From a bacterium BMS3Bbin09 (lineage in GTDB: Bacteria > Nitrospirota > Thermodesulfovibrionia > UBA6902), in contig BDTS01000087.1 in NCBI GenBank assembly GCA_002897915.1, positions 1 through 41,488 on the forward strand: a DNA stretch of 41,488 nucleotides, read 5' to 3'. Within the stretch, counting starts at the first letter, position 1; each line of letters starts with the position of its first letter. A program made the translations under genes and the position numbers. Below, piece by piece: positions 31,097-39,674 of the stretch. The notes under the pieces are model-generated. The model was not told the DNA's origin. It ran no database searches and saw nothing but the letters and a program-made list of their open reading frames with translations.

Positions 31097-31711
31097 TTAA
31101 ACGACAAAATTAATTTGTTTAACTACAGGATAGTCCCACATCTCGATCACATTCAATGCGCCAAAGTCCTGTTCTATCCTGAAAATATTCTCAAGAGGTA
31201 TCCCGAGCATCTCACACAGGATGACCCTGGTCACCCCGCCGTGCGACACGACAGCGATATCCTCTCCCTCATGGTCCTCCATGATCTTATTGAATGCGGG
31301 CATCACTCTCTCCCGCAGATCAAGCGTGCTCTCGCCCTCCATGGGACTGAACCTAAGCGGATCACGCGCCCATGCACTAAAGGCATCGGGCCACTTATCG
31401 CTTATCTCATCAAAGGACATGCCCTCCCACTCCCCAAAGTTGCGTTCCTTCAGTTCATCGATAACAATCGGTTTGAGCCCGAAGGGCTCCGCGATAATCT
31501 CCGCGCTCTTGCTCGCCCTGCTGAGACCGGAACAGTACACAGCGCCTATTGCACTATTGCGCTTCTGCACTATTGCACTAAGAAAACTCGAGAGTTTTCT
31601 TATCTGTTCCACCCCGTTCGCGGATAGAGAAACATCAATGTGCCCGTTATAGCGGCGAGGGTCCGAGTCCTCGACCTCTCCATGTCTTATTAGATAAATT
31701 TTTGTGCCCAT
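31097..31711 (-). CDS. cobC: Alpha-ribazole phosphatase (histidine phosphatase family)
   Basis: It removes the phosphate from alpha-ribazole phosphate or adenosylcobalamin phosphate. LIRHGE at the N-terminus carries the catalytic His, ERNFGEWEG is the family middle motif and VVSHGGVTR holds the second His. 204 aa. Residues near 45-57 (SAIVQKRNSAIG) coincide with a GTGCAATAG repeat in the DNA and look like an in-frame expansion before the conserved GLSRASKSAEII. The start overlaps the cobS end by 22 bp. Confidence 0.9.
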   Translation of the reverse strand: MGTKIYLIRHGEVEDSDPRRYNGHIDVSLSANGVEQIRKLSSFLSAIVQKRNSAIGAVYCSGLSRASKSAEIIAEPFGLKPIVIDELKERNFGEWEGMSFDEISDKWPDAFSAWARDPLRFSPMEGESTLDLRERVMPAFNKIMEDHEGEDIAVVSHGGVTRVILCEMLGIPLENIFRIEQDFGALNVIEMWDYPVVKQINFVV

Positions 31712-32487
31712 ATTATTGTCACTATCAAAAATATTAAGACCGCGATCTCATTCATGGCCCCGAACGAATCACCTGTCATACCCCCGAAGAGCTTGTTGAA
31801 GAAGAGTACTGACAGGAAGCTGAACCCGTAAAGAACCGGCATCGCGAACATCAGATAAAAGATATAAAGCGGGAACTGCATAACGATCGTACAGACCAGC
31901 CCCGTAAGAATGACCGCTATTGCTGAAGCTATTAAAAGCTGCTTGCCTTCCGTATGCTCGATAAAGAGATTCCCGAGCCCGTCTTTCCGCGCGGACCTGC
32001 CGTGAAAGGCCGCTATCACCATTGCCCAGCGCGACAGTATCGGCATTGAGACAACGGTCGCATAATAGGCTGGAGCAGGCGCATGAAAGAACAGCGCGCT
32101 CAACATGGTAAACTTCAGCAAAAGCACCATTACTATGGATATCACACCCATCGGACCGACAGTGCTGTCCTTCATGATCAAGAGCTTTTTTTCGTAGTCA
32201 CCCCGTGATGCAACAGCGTCAAAGGTGTCTGAAAGTCCGTCAAGATGAAGACCGCCGTTCATTATCACCATGATGAGAACGAGCAGCGCACTCGTCAGCT
32301 CTGCTGGAAAATACTCCATAAAGACCGATGCAAAAAAGGCGAGCAGAACCCCCTCGCCTAATCCGACAAGGGGAAAGAAGGACGTTGTTCTCCCCATCTC
32401 TTCAGGAGAGACCTCGCCCGTGTCCTTAACAGGAACTATCGTCAGGAACTGGGATGCAAGTATCACCTTTTTCATTGTCTTTACCAT
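31690..32487 (-). CDS. cobS: Adenosylcobinamide-GDP ribazoletransferase (cobalamin synthase)
   Basis: A membrane enzyme that joins AdoCbi-GDP and alpha-ribazole (phosphate). It has multiple hydrophobic segments. Conserved motifs are NGGLHLDGLSDTFDA (metal-binding acidic residues), KDSTVGPMGV and GGMTGDSFGA. 265 aa, normal length. AAAGGA precedes the ATG, 5 bp after the cobT stop. Confidence 0.95.
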   Translation of the reverse strand: MVKTMKKVILASQFLTIVPVKDTGEVSPEEMGRTTSFFPLVGLGEGVLLAFFASVFMEYFPAELTSALLVLIMVIMNGGLHLDGLSDTFDAVASRGDYEKKLLIMKDSTVGPMGVISIVMVLLLKFTMLSALFFHAPAPAYYATVVSMPILSRWAMVIAAFHGRSARKDGLGNLFIEHTEGKQLLIASAIAVILTGLVCTIVMQFPLYIFYLMFAMPVLYGFSFLSVLFFNKLFGGMTGDSFGAMNEIAVLIFLIVTIIWAQKFI

Positions 32488-32492
32488 GACAA

Positions 32493-33554
32493 TTATCCTT
32501 TCTTACCGGCTACCTCGGCTTCCGCAAAGGTCGCCATCTCCTTGTAAATCTTGAGTCCTCCTTCAATGACGAGCATCGCAAGTGCGACCCCCGTGCCTTC
32601 ACCAAGTCTCATGTCGAGATCAAGTATCGGTCTCAGGCCAATCTTTTCGAGCAGTGCCTTATGTCCTATCTCCTGGGACCTGTGGGCCGCAAACATATAG
32701 TCCTTTGTCTTCGGTTCTATCATGTACGCTATCAATGCACCGGCAGTTGATATGAACCCGTCAATTACAACGGGGACCTTGTTCGCCGCCGCGCCGATGA
32801 TCAATCCGGCGATGGCCGCGATCTCCGCGCCTCCGATCTTTGAAAGCACATCAATCGGATCGGAAGCATCAGGAGTGTTGATCGATATAGAATCCTTGAT
32901 GACCTGGACCTTATTCTTCAACACATCGTCATTTATGCCGGTGCCCCTGCCAGTGATATCTTCGACTGATACACCTGTGAGCACGGCTGTTATTGCGCTT
33001 GATGGGGTTGTGTTCGCAATGCCCATCTCACCGGTGCCGAACATTTTATAACCTTTCCCGGCGTATTCATTCGCAAGCTCTATCCCGACATTAATGCACT
33101 TTTCGGCCTCTTCCCTTGTCATGGCAGGACCCTTACGCATGTTCTTTGTGCCGGATACAACCTTGCGGGAGACAAAGCCCTCTTTATCTAAACCGCCGAA
33201 GTCATAGTCCACCCCAATATCAACAGCAACGACCTCCGCGCCCGCGTGACGGGCGAGAACATTTATGCCCGCGCCTCCGTTAACAAAGTTCATGACCATC
33301 TGCGGGGTCACCTCTTTCGGGAACGCTGATACCCCTTCTTCAGCAACGCCATGGTCGCCCGCGAAAGTGAAAACAACTTTTTTATCGAGAGAGGGCATGT
33401 TCTCCTCTGTTATCGCGACAAGCTGTTTCGCGAACTCCTCGAGCCTGCCGAGGCTGCCCTGCGGCTTGGTAAGGCTGTCCAGCCTGTTCTGCGCCTCTTC
33501 AGCGAATTTACCGTTACTGTTTGTGATGCTGCTTGATGTTTTCTTATAATCCAT
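32493..33554 (-). CDS. cobT: Nicotinate-nucleotide:dimethylbenzimidazole phosphoribosyltransferase
   Basis: It activates the lower-ligand base as alpha-ribazole phosphate. [12 protein letters not shown] at the N-terminus, [30 protein letters not shown] and the catalytic Glu in [11 protein letters not shown] are all present. ATG 33554 (MDYKKTSS) is preceded by GGAGGATAGT. The track start 12 bp upstream would overlap that ribosome binding site. 353 aa is normal. Confidence 0.96.
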   Translation of the reverse strand: MDYKKTSSSITNSNGKFAEEAQNRLDSLTKPQGSLGRLEEFAKQLVAITEENMPSLDKKVVFTFAGDHGVAEEGVSAFPKEVTPQMVMNFVNGGAGINVLARHAGAEVVAVDIGVDYDFGGLDKEGFVSRKVVSGTKNMRKGPAMTREEAEKCINVGIELANEYAGKGYKMFGTGEMGIANTTPSSAITAVLTGVSVEDITGRGTGINDDVLKNKVQVIKDSISINTPDASDPIDVLSKIGGAEIAAIAGLIIGAAANKVPVVIDGFISTAGALIAYMIEPKTKDYMFAAHRSQEIGHKALLEKIGLRPILDLDMRLGEGTGVALAMLVIEGGLKIYKEMATFAEAEVAGKKG

Positions 33555-33575
33555 ACTATCCTCCATTTTAAAAAA

Positions 33576-33611
33576 CTGTTCAAACAGTTCGAACGTTCGA
33601 ACAGTTCAAAC
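33576..33611. repeat. GTTCRAACAGTTCRAAC self-complementary repeat
   Basis: CTGTTCAAACAGTTCGAACG and TTCGAACAGTTCAAAC form a palindromic tract filling the gap between cobT and cobU, directly upstream of the cobT leader. Confidence 0.7.
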
Positions 33612-33614
33612 GAT

Positions 33615-34133
33615 TTATTTGATTTTTAAAGGTATCCCGGCAACCACCAGATATACCTCCTCCGATATTCCCGCTATCCTCTGATTTAAATTGCCCGCAA
33701 GGTCCCTGAACTTTCTTGCCAGGTCGTTCTCGGGTACAATGCCCGTCCCGACCTCGTTCGAGACCATATAAACCGTTGAGAGGTCCTTTGATCTATCTAA
33801 TTCATCAATAAATTTATTGATCGCCCCTTCGGTATCTTTCATATGATGCATAATATTCGAAAGCCATAACGTCAGACAGTCAATAAGGACAACGCTGTAT
33901 TTATCCCCGGTCTCTGACAGTACCTTTGAAACATTCAGCGGCTCTTCATAGGTATCCCATTCATCGCCTCTTTCGGCCTTGTGCCTACTGATGCGTTCTT
34001 TCATCTCCCCGTCAAGTGCTTCAGCGGTCGCAATAAAGGCCTTTTTGCCTTTTACCCCGGATGCCTGGGTCAATGCGAACGAGCTCTTTCCGCTCTTTGC
34101 GCCGCCCAGGACAAAAATTATCTTTAGTGCCAT
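33615..34133 (-). CDS. cobU: Adenosylcobinamide kinase / guanylyltransferase
   Basis: A bifunctional enzyme that phosphorylates adenosylcobinamide and adds GMP. It has P-loop LGGAKSGKSSFA, the guanylylation region with His in SRHKAERGDEWDTYEEP, DCLTLWLSN and SNEVGTGIVPENDLARKFRD. 172 aa, full length. 13 bp from tonB. Confidence 0.96.
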   Translation of the reverse strand: MALKIIFVLGGAKSGKSSFALTQASGVKGKKAFIATAEALDGEMKERISRHKAERGDEWDTYEEPLNVSKVLSETGDKYSVVLIDCLTLWLSNIMHHMKDTEGAINKFIDELDRSKDLSTVYMVSNEVGTGIVPENDLARKFRDLAGNLNQRIAGISEEVYLVVAGIPLKIK

Positions 34134-34146
34134 TTCCCTTTCTCCT

Positions 34147-34875
34147 TTAGTTCCTCAGCCTGTATGTGAGCGGAAGCTCGATCCTGCTGGCAATGAGCGG
34201 AAACGGAGCCGCTTTTTTGACCACCTGCACGGTCGCGTTGTCGAGGATGCCGGAGCCGGAGCTTTTCAGTATCTTGATCCCGTAGGGAGTTCCGTCCGCC
34301 ATAACATTAAAACTCACATGCACCGTGCCTTCGATGCCCCTCTTTCTGGCAATGATCGGATATGTCTTCACCCTTTCTATGGCCATATATATCAACTCGA
34401 TGGTCCCGGGGAGGATCCCAGCCCCCTGTCCGGGCGGAGCAAACGCATGGCTGCCAGATGCAGGTTGATCATAAACAGCCTGTGCAACTACTATCTCTCC
34501 ACCATGATCAACGGCCTCTCCCGGTAAAGGGGTAACCCCGGCAGCTAGTTCTTCCCTCACAGGCTCCTTTGCCACAGGCTCAACTTCTTCAGTAATTACA
34601 TCTTCACTTAACGCTTTAGCTTTCTCAACAACATCATCCGCCCTGGTCATCTCCGGCTCAACACTGGCGATAACAGGCAGCTTCGCTTTTTCAACAACCC
34701 GAACACCAGCTGCCTTAACTGCCTGCGGTTCATCTGCCGCAAGGCTGATAAAGACAACCTCCGTCTCAGGCAGTTTCCCGCTGCCCCCAAACAATCTTGC
34801 GGAAAGCAAGAGGGCAGCAGAGAAAAAGCAGATATGCAGTACTATTGATACTGTTATTGTCTTTTTAAGCGTCAT
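34147..34875 (-). CDS. tonB: TonB-family energy-transducing protein
   Basis: N-terminal membrane anchor (TITVSIVLHICFFSAALLL), an acidic/Pro-containing periplasmic linker with PVAKEPVREE, and a C-terminal TonB domain (YPIIARKRGIEGTVHVSFNV ending LPLTYRLRN). It passes proton-motive energy to outer-membrane receptors. Its place directly after btuB suggests a receptor-dedicated TonB. No exbBD are in the window. GGAG precedes the ATG. Confidence 0.9.
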   Translation of the reverse strand: MTLKKTITVSIVLHICFFSAALLLSARLFGGSGKLPETEVVFISLAADEPQAVKAAGVRVVEKAKLPVIASVEPEMTRADDVVEKAKALSEDVITEEVEPVAKEPVREELAAGVTPLPGEAVDHGGEIVVAQAVYDQPASGSHAFAPPGQGAGILPGTIELIYMAIERVKTYPIIARKRGIEGTVHVSFNVMADGTPYGIKILKSSGSGILDNATVQVVKKAAPFPLIASRIELPLTYRLRN

Positions 34876-34899
34876 ACTTATAGCTTCTCCTGCTTACAG

Positions 34900-36735
34900 C
34901 TATATCGACAATTTAACTCCGGTAAATACCGAAGCTCCCGGGGTACCGTAACCACCCGCAACCTCATAGTGTTGGTTGAACAGGTTGTCCACACGTCCGA
35001 AAATCTTAAGGTTATTATTTAGTTTATAACTGCCGCTCAAGTCCACGAGTATGTATGAAGGCAGATTTCCAACGCTCACGGACTCATATACCTTGCTGAC
35101 ATATGTATAGCTTGCCATTACAGAGGCCGGGCCGTCGGAATAATCCAGTGTAACGTTCAGCTTGTCGAGCGGCCTCCTCTGGAGCCGGTGCCCGGTGGCC
35201 TTATCCTCGGAATCAGTATACGAATAAAACGAACTCGCGGTCAGGCTTTCGCTTATCTTAACAACAGCCCCTGCCTCGATCCCCCTGACGGTCGATTCCG
35301 CTATATTCTGCGGTACATACTGCCACGAGCCGGGCGGGGTCTCTATCCATTCTATCAGGTCTTTATAATCCTGATTAAAATAAGTAAGGGAGACCGTGGC
35401 CCTCTCCTTTACAATCTCCTTCTCAACCCCAACCTCCCAGGCATTGCTCTTCTCGGGCTTCAGGTCCGGATTGCCGCTGCTCCATGCGTCCTGGTAATAG
35501 AGCTCATTCAATGTCGGTGTCCTGAAGCCGGTACCGTAGCTGCCTTTAAGTTTAAGCCCGACGGTTTTGATGTTATAAACTCCACCGACCCTGTAAGTTG
35601 TCTTATGTCCGGATGCCTCATGGTCATCATATCTGAGGCCCGCGTTCAATACAAGATCATCATTCAAAAGCTTCAGTTTATTATTAATATAGAACGCATT
35701 GTTGTTTACCGTCCTCTCAAATACCCCGATGTTCTCGCCTTCCTCTTCTTCGTATTCAGCTCCAAGTGTAAGAGTATAACTCTCTGTCAGATATAGGTTA
35801 TGCTGCCAGTCAACCGTATCCAGGGCCGTGATTATGTCCGCATTATTCCAAAGGGTGTCAGGGTCGGTGTATTTCAGATAATCCTTGACCCTCGATATAG
35901 TGAGCACCTGCTCCCACTCATCGATAAGGTAAAGCTTTGCCTTTCCGGACATAACATAATGCCTCCCAGTCTGGACATAGTTCAGGTCGTCAGCGCCGAA
36001 TGCATCAAGCTCCGAGCGGTCACCTGAATACCTGCCCGAGAGTTCCAGCTCAAACTTCTCCGTCGGCCTGATCCCGATCCTAGCTGACACGAAATCGTTC
36101 TTATATCCGTCGGCCTCGGTGCCGGTCTTTGCGGCTGATATGCCGTCGGTCTCATAGTGACTGACTGTCACCCTGAAGTCCGCCTTGTCCGTACCGCCGG
36201 AAAAACTCACGGACGGGCTGAATGTTTTATTCGCCCCTTCTTCATAGTAGCCCTCTATCTTCAGAGGGCCTTTCCCTTTTTTGGTAATGATGTTAATGAC
36301 CCCAGCCATGGCATCTGATCCATAGATCGTGCTCTGCGCTCCCTTTACGATCTCGATCCTCTCAATATTGTCGGACATAATATTGGCAAAGTCGAAATCG
36401 CCGGTGGTCGTGCTCTTTACCTTTACCCCATCTATCATCACCAGTGTCTGTGCTGCGCTTCCACCCCTTAAAATAACGGTTGAGAGCTTGCCCGAACCAC
36501 CGTTCTGCACAACATTGATCTCGGGAACGTCCTTCAATACATCAATTATAAACTCTTTCCCCTCTGCCTCGATCTTTTCCTGCGGGATCACGAGCACACT
36601 GCTGGTCGTCTCCTCAACCGCTTCTTCAATCTTTGTTGCACTTACGATAACTTCTTTTACCTTAATGGGCTCATCTCCGGCAAATACCGTCGATGCACCG
36701 AAAACCAGAATTAATAATATCCATAATCTATACAT
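34900..36735 (-). CDS. btuB: TonB-dependent outer-membrane receptor, BtuB-like
   Basis: A signal peptide (residues 1-19, cut near FAGDEP), TonB box EVIVSATK, plug domain (about 40-150, VPEINVVQNGGSGKLSTVIL and GVINIITKKG), then a beta barrel to the aromatic-poor C-terminus SVFTGVKLSI. 611 aa matches BtuB. The riboswitch upstream and neighbours btuCDF and cobU make cobalamin/cobinamide the likely substrate. AAAGGAAA precedes the ATG. Confidence 0.92.
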   Translation of the reverse strand: MYRLWILLILVFGASTVFAGDEPIKVKEVIVSATKIEEAVEETTSSVLVIPQEKIEAEGKEFIIDVLKDVPEINVVQNGGSGKLSTVILRGGSAAQTLVMIDGVKVKSTTTGDFDFANIMSDNIERIEIVKGAQSTIYGSDAMAGVINIITKKGKGPLKIEGYYEEGANKTFSPSVSFSGGTDKADFRVTVSHYETDGISAAKTGTEADGYKNDFVSARIGIRPTEKFELELSGRYSGDRSELDAFGADDLNYVQTGRHYVMSGKAKLYLIDEWEQVLTISRVKDYLKYTDPDTLWNNADIITALDTVDWQHNLYLTESYTLTLGAEYEEEEGENIGVFERTVNNNAFYINNKLKLLNDDLVLNAGLRYDDHEASGHKTTYRVGGVYNIKTVGLKLKGSYGTGFRTPTLNELYYQDAWSSGNPDLKPEKSNAWEVGVEKEIVKERATVSLTYFNQDYKDLIEWIETPPGSWQYVPQNIAESTVRGIEAGAVVKISESLTASSFYSYTDSEDKATGHRLQRRPLDKLNVTLDYSDGPASVMASYTYVSKVYESVSVGNLPSYILVDLSGSYKLNNNLKIFGRVDNLFNQHYEVAGGYGTPGASVFTGVKLSI

Positions 36736-36780
36736 AAATTTATATTTCCTTTTCTATTTAATTAATTGTTTTTCAAATGT

Positions 36781-36808
36781 GTAGGGGCGTATCGCGATAC
36801 GCCCTTAC
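36781..36808. repeat. GTAGGGGC palindrome, core CGTATCGCGATACG
   Basis: GTAGGGGCGTATCGCGATAC followed by GCCCTTAC, between the riboswitch and btuB. Confidence 0.9.
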
Positions 36809-36846
36809 AGATGTTCTTTTGTTTCGAATTCGTTCCCGTCTCTGTC

Positions 36847-36867
36847 TCAACTCGTATCGTATCTCAT
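36847..36867 (-). other. Six-codon frame with strong ribosome binding site after the riboswitch
   Basis: AAGGAGG then ATG AGA TAC GAT ACG AGT TGA. It is the first start codon downstream of the riboswitch, 112 bp before the btuB ATG. It may be a leader peptide or the truncated start of a lost gene. Confidence 0.4.
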
Positions 36868-36902
36868 TAAAACCTCCTTCTCTCTCGAAAGGTTGCGATT
36901 TT

Positions 36903-37085
36903 CCGGGTATTCAGGGTCTCCTGACTCAGGGCCTCCTACTCGCCCGCCTTCCCGGCCTTTATGACCAGTGGCTTTTGTAGGGGCATATTGCCATATACCC
37001 TACAATGGGCTTTCGCTCCCATCACAGTTGCGGGACAGTTCCCGTTTTTCACGGGATTCCCCTTAAACATCCGGGTGCTGCATTT
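36903..37085 (-). promoter_or_regulatory. Cobalamin (AdoCbl) riboswitch
   Basis: On the minus strand the conserved elements occur in order: AAGGGGAATCCCGTGAAAAA, CGGGAACTGTCCCGCAACTG, GGGAGCGAAAGCCC, AGCCACTGG, GGCCGGGAAGGCGGGCGAGT and GAGTCAGGAGACC. The variable arm between GAAAGCCC and GCCACTGG is occupied by a mobile palindrome (36977-37003). The riboswitch begins 12 bp after the btuD stop and should repress btuB and downstream genes when B12 is plentiful. No clear intrinsic terminator follows; the ribosome binding site at 36873-36878 is the likely expression platform. Confidence 0.93.
36977..37003. repeat. GTAGGGGC palindrome inside the riboswitch
   Basis: GTAGGGGCATATTGCCATAT followed by ACCCTAC. 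It occupies the variable arm of the cobalamin riboswitch. Confidence 0.9.
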
Positions 37086-37096
37086 ATATGTTCTTG

Positions 37097-37861
37097 TTAG
37101 TACCTTATATATACGCCTCCTGCATCATCTCTTTTCAACTCAATATCAACATCAAACGCCTCGTTAAGCCGTTCTCTGGTCAGAACTGTTTCAGGCGGGC
37201 CGCTGCCGAGGATCCTGCCTTCCTTGATCATTATTATCCTGTCAAACTGAAAGGCAATATTTATATCATGCAGGGCCATAATAAGGGTCATGTCTCTCTT
37301 TTCCCTCAAGTCCTTCAACAGCCGTAGCAGCTCTATCTGGTATTTTATGTCCAGGTTCGCCAGCGGCTCGTCAAGAAGAACAAGCCCCGCCCCCTGGAGA
37401 AGCGTCATCGCTATATACACCCTCCTGCGCTCACCCCCGCTAAGGTTCGTTATGAGCGAGTCAGCGTAACTGGAAAGCCCGACCATCTCTATCGCGTCAT
37501 CAACCGTTAATTCGGGCAGGGTGTCATAAGGGTACATACCCATGCCAACGAATTCCCTTACTGTAAAAGGGATACTCATATCAAGTAACTGGGGAAGATA
37601 GCTCAGGAGCTTTGCCCTGTCCCTGTTGCTGTAATCATGAATTTCCTTTCCCCATAGATCGACCGTCCCCCTTGTGGGGCGAAGTATCCCGCTTGCCAGC
37701 TTGAGAAGGGTCGACTTGCCTGAACCGTTCGGACCGAGCAGGCCTATGAACTCCCTGTTATCAACAGCAAGAGATATGTCTTTGATAAAGGGCTTCTCCT
37801 TTTCATATGAAAAGTCTGCGCCTTTGATCTCGAGTATATGTTTCTCAGATGCTGAGTACAT
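37097..37861 (-). CDS. btuD: Cobalamin ABC transporter ATP-binding protein
   Basis: FepC/BtuD-type ATPase with Walker A GPNGSGKS, Q-loop YLPQ, signature LSGGERRR, Walker B LVLLDEPLANLD and H-loop ALHD. 254 aa. ATG 37861, with AAGGA upstream, is preferred to the GTG before it. It overlaps the btuC end by 17 bp. Together with BtuC and BtuF it imports corrinoid across the inner membrane. Confidence 0.92.
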   Translation of the reverse strand: MYSASEKHILEIKGADFSYEKEKPFIKDISLAVDNREFIGLLGPNGSGKSTLLKLASGILRPTRGTVDLWGKEIHDYSNRDRAKLLSYLPQLLDMSIPFTVREFVGMGMYPYDTLPELTVDDAIEMVGLSSYADSLITNLSGGERRRVYIAMTLLQGAGLVLLDEPLANLDIKYQIELLRLLKDLREKRDMTLIMALHDINIAFQFDRIIMIKEGRILGSGPPETVLTRERLNEAFDVDIELKRDDAGGVYIRY

Positions 37862-38807
37862 CACGTTTCCTTAGCAAATACAGAAAATATGGGGCGCCCA
37901 ATATGGCCGTAATTATCCCGGCCGGCAGCTCCATTGGTGATACGATCGACTTGCCTATCAGGTCGGCAATACAGAGCAGCATGCCTCCGCCAAGCGCTGA
38001 TGCCGGAATAAGCACCCTGCTGTCGGACCCCACCACAAAACGGCCTATGTGCGGGATCAGCAGGCCGATAAAACCTATCATGCCTCCGAGGGCAACGGAC
38101 GCGGCAGTCATAAGACTTACCGCTATAAAAAGAATGAACCGCTCTTTCCCCGGTGAAAACCCGAGGCTGTGCGCCAGATCATCACCCAGCATCAGGCTGT
38201 TCAGCGCCTTTGCCCGGGAAAAGGCAATGGCGAGCCCAACCGCTATAAATATGACCCCGTAAGGGATAATGGACCAGTCCGTTATCGAGAGGTCGCCGTA
38301 TATCCAGAGAATGGCGCGCTTTAGCCCCTCATTGCTCGATACACTCATAAGAAGCATCAGTAACGCTGAAAAAAGGAATCCGAGTCCGACACCCGCAAGG
38401 AGCAGCCGGTCCGGCCAGAAGCCTCCCCGCTTCCATCCCATAGCCCCAACAAAGATTCCCGTCACCATGGCGCCGGCAAAGGCTAATACGGGAATCGTAA
38501 ACACCCCGAAAATAGTGACCCCGAAAATAATGCCCGCAGCCGCGATCAGCGCGGCTCCGCTCGAGATCCCAAGAATATACGGATCAGCCAGGGGGTTCCT
38601 CAGCACGCCCTGAAGCACCGCTCCAGACGCACCGAGCGCCATTCCCATAAGGACCGAAACAACAACCCTCGGGAGCCTTATCGAAAGGAGTATCTGCCTA
38701 TCCATATCACTGAGCCCCATAGGGCTTATCCACTTCGGCCCGCAAAAGAGGGCAATGCTGAATACCGCCAACGCGCTCAATATTATTAAAAAGAATTTTA
38801 TTTTCAT
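37845..38807 (-). CDS. btuC: Cobalamin ABC transporter permease (FecCD family)
   Basis: 320 aa with about nine or ten membrane segments. FecCD marks include RLPRVVVSVLMGMALGASGAVLQ, NPLADPYILGISSGAAL, GMIGFIGLLIPHIGRFVVG and the C-terminal GELPAG-like MELPAGIITAILGAPYFL. Gene order btuF-btuC-btuD on one strand supports cobalamin over siderophore. No clear ribosome binding site. Confidence 0.93.
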   Translation of the reverse strand: MKIKFFLIILSALAVFSIALFCGPKWISPMGLSDMDRQILLSIRLPRVVVSVLMGMALGASGAVLQGVLRNPLADPYILGISSGAALIAAAGIIFGVTIFGVFTIPVLAFAGAMVTGIFVGAMGWKRGGFWPDRLLLAGVGLGFLFSALLMLLMSVSSNEGLKRAILWIYGDLSITDWSIIPYGVIFIAVGLAIAFSRAKALNSLMLGDDLAHSLGFSPGKERFILFIAVSLMTAASVALGGMIGFIGLLIPHIGRFVVGSDSRVLIPASALGGGMLLCIADLIGKSIVSPMELPAGIITAILGAPYFLYLLRKRDVLSI

Positions 38808-38813
38808 ATTCGT

Positions 38814-39674
38814 TTATTTCTTCAGGTACTGCGCAAGCTCTTCAAGTCCCGGGATGACCCTCGGCCCGAGCCTGTAGAGGTTCTCGCTCACAAAAAAGAC
38901 CTTCCCGTTCTTCACTGCGGGCAGATACGCGATCCTCTCCAAAAGCCCGCTCGACTTCTTCTGCATATCCATTCCCGTTGCCGCGCCTACAAAGATAATG
39001 TCCGGCGATCTGCGCACTATCTCCTCGATAGAGTATTTGGGATACTGGATCTTCGCGTCTTCCGCGATATTGGTCGCACCGAGCAGGGTTATTGCGTCAT
39101 GGATCGCTGTCCCCGGGCCCGCCACCATCAGGGGTTCCGGCCAAAGCATAAAGACCACTTTCAGGCCCTTGTCCTTCCTCGCGGCCTTATATTCACTAAG
39201 TGGTCCTTCTATGCTTGATGCAAGCCGGTCAAATCCCTCCTCTGAATCAAGGGCCTGTCCCATCTTCCTTATCCCCTCAGGCAGTTGATCTATCGTACGC
39301 GTCATAAAAACATAGGTCTTTATACCAAGGGAATGGAGCCTCGCCTCAAACTCCTTAGAGTTACCGTTGGTAGTCATAATGACTATGTCCGGTTTTAAGG
39401 AGAGTACCGCTTCGAGCGACGGGTTCGACATCCCGCCTATCTTTGTCCTGGCCTTAGCCTCTTCCGGGTAGTCGCAGTAGCTGGTCACACCTATAACCCT
39501 CTCTCCGAGGCCTGCTGCAAAAAGTATCTCGGTCATGCTCGGAGCAAGCGAGACGATCCGTCCAGGCGCTTCGGCGTGAGAAACAGTTGAGAGTTGCAGG
39601 TTAAGAGTTAAGAGTAAAAAGAACAGAACGATAAAACCCAGCCTGTTTTTTTTATTTAAAACTGTTTTCCTCAT
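38814..39674 (-). CDS. btuF: Periplasmic cobalamin-binding protein
   Basis: A signal peptide (residues about 12-35, ending SHA) followed by the Peripla_BP_2 domain: RIVSLAPSMTEILFAAGLGERVIGVTSYCDYP, LKPDIVIM, and GLEELAQYL at the end. 286 aa. Part of the signal peptide (LTLNLQLST) is encoded by a TTAACTCT-type simple repeat. It abuts the preceding gene with a 1-bp overlap. Confidence 0.92.
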   Translation of the reverse strand: MRKTVLNKKNRLGFIVLFFLLLTLNLQLSTVSHAEAPGRIVSLAPSMTEILFAAGLGERVIGVTSYCDYPEEAKARTKIGGMSNPSLEAVLSLKPDIVIMTTNGNSKEFEARLHSLGIKTYVFMTRTIDQLPEGIRKMGQALDSEEGFDRLASSIEGPLSEYKAARKDKGLKVVFMLWPEPLMVAGPGTAIHDAITLLGATNIAEDAKIQYPKYSIEEIVRRSPDIIFVGAATGMDMQKKSSGLLERIAYLPAVKNGKVFFVSENLYRLGPRVIPGLEELAQYLKK

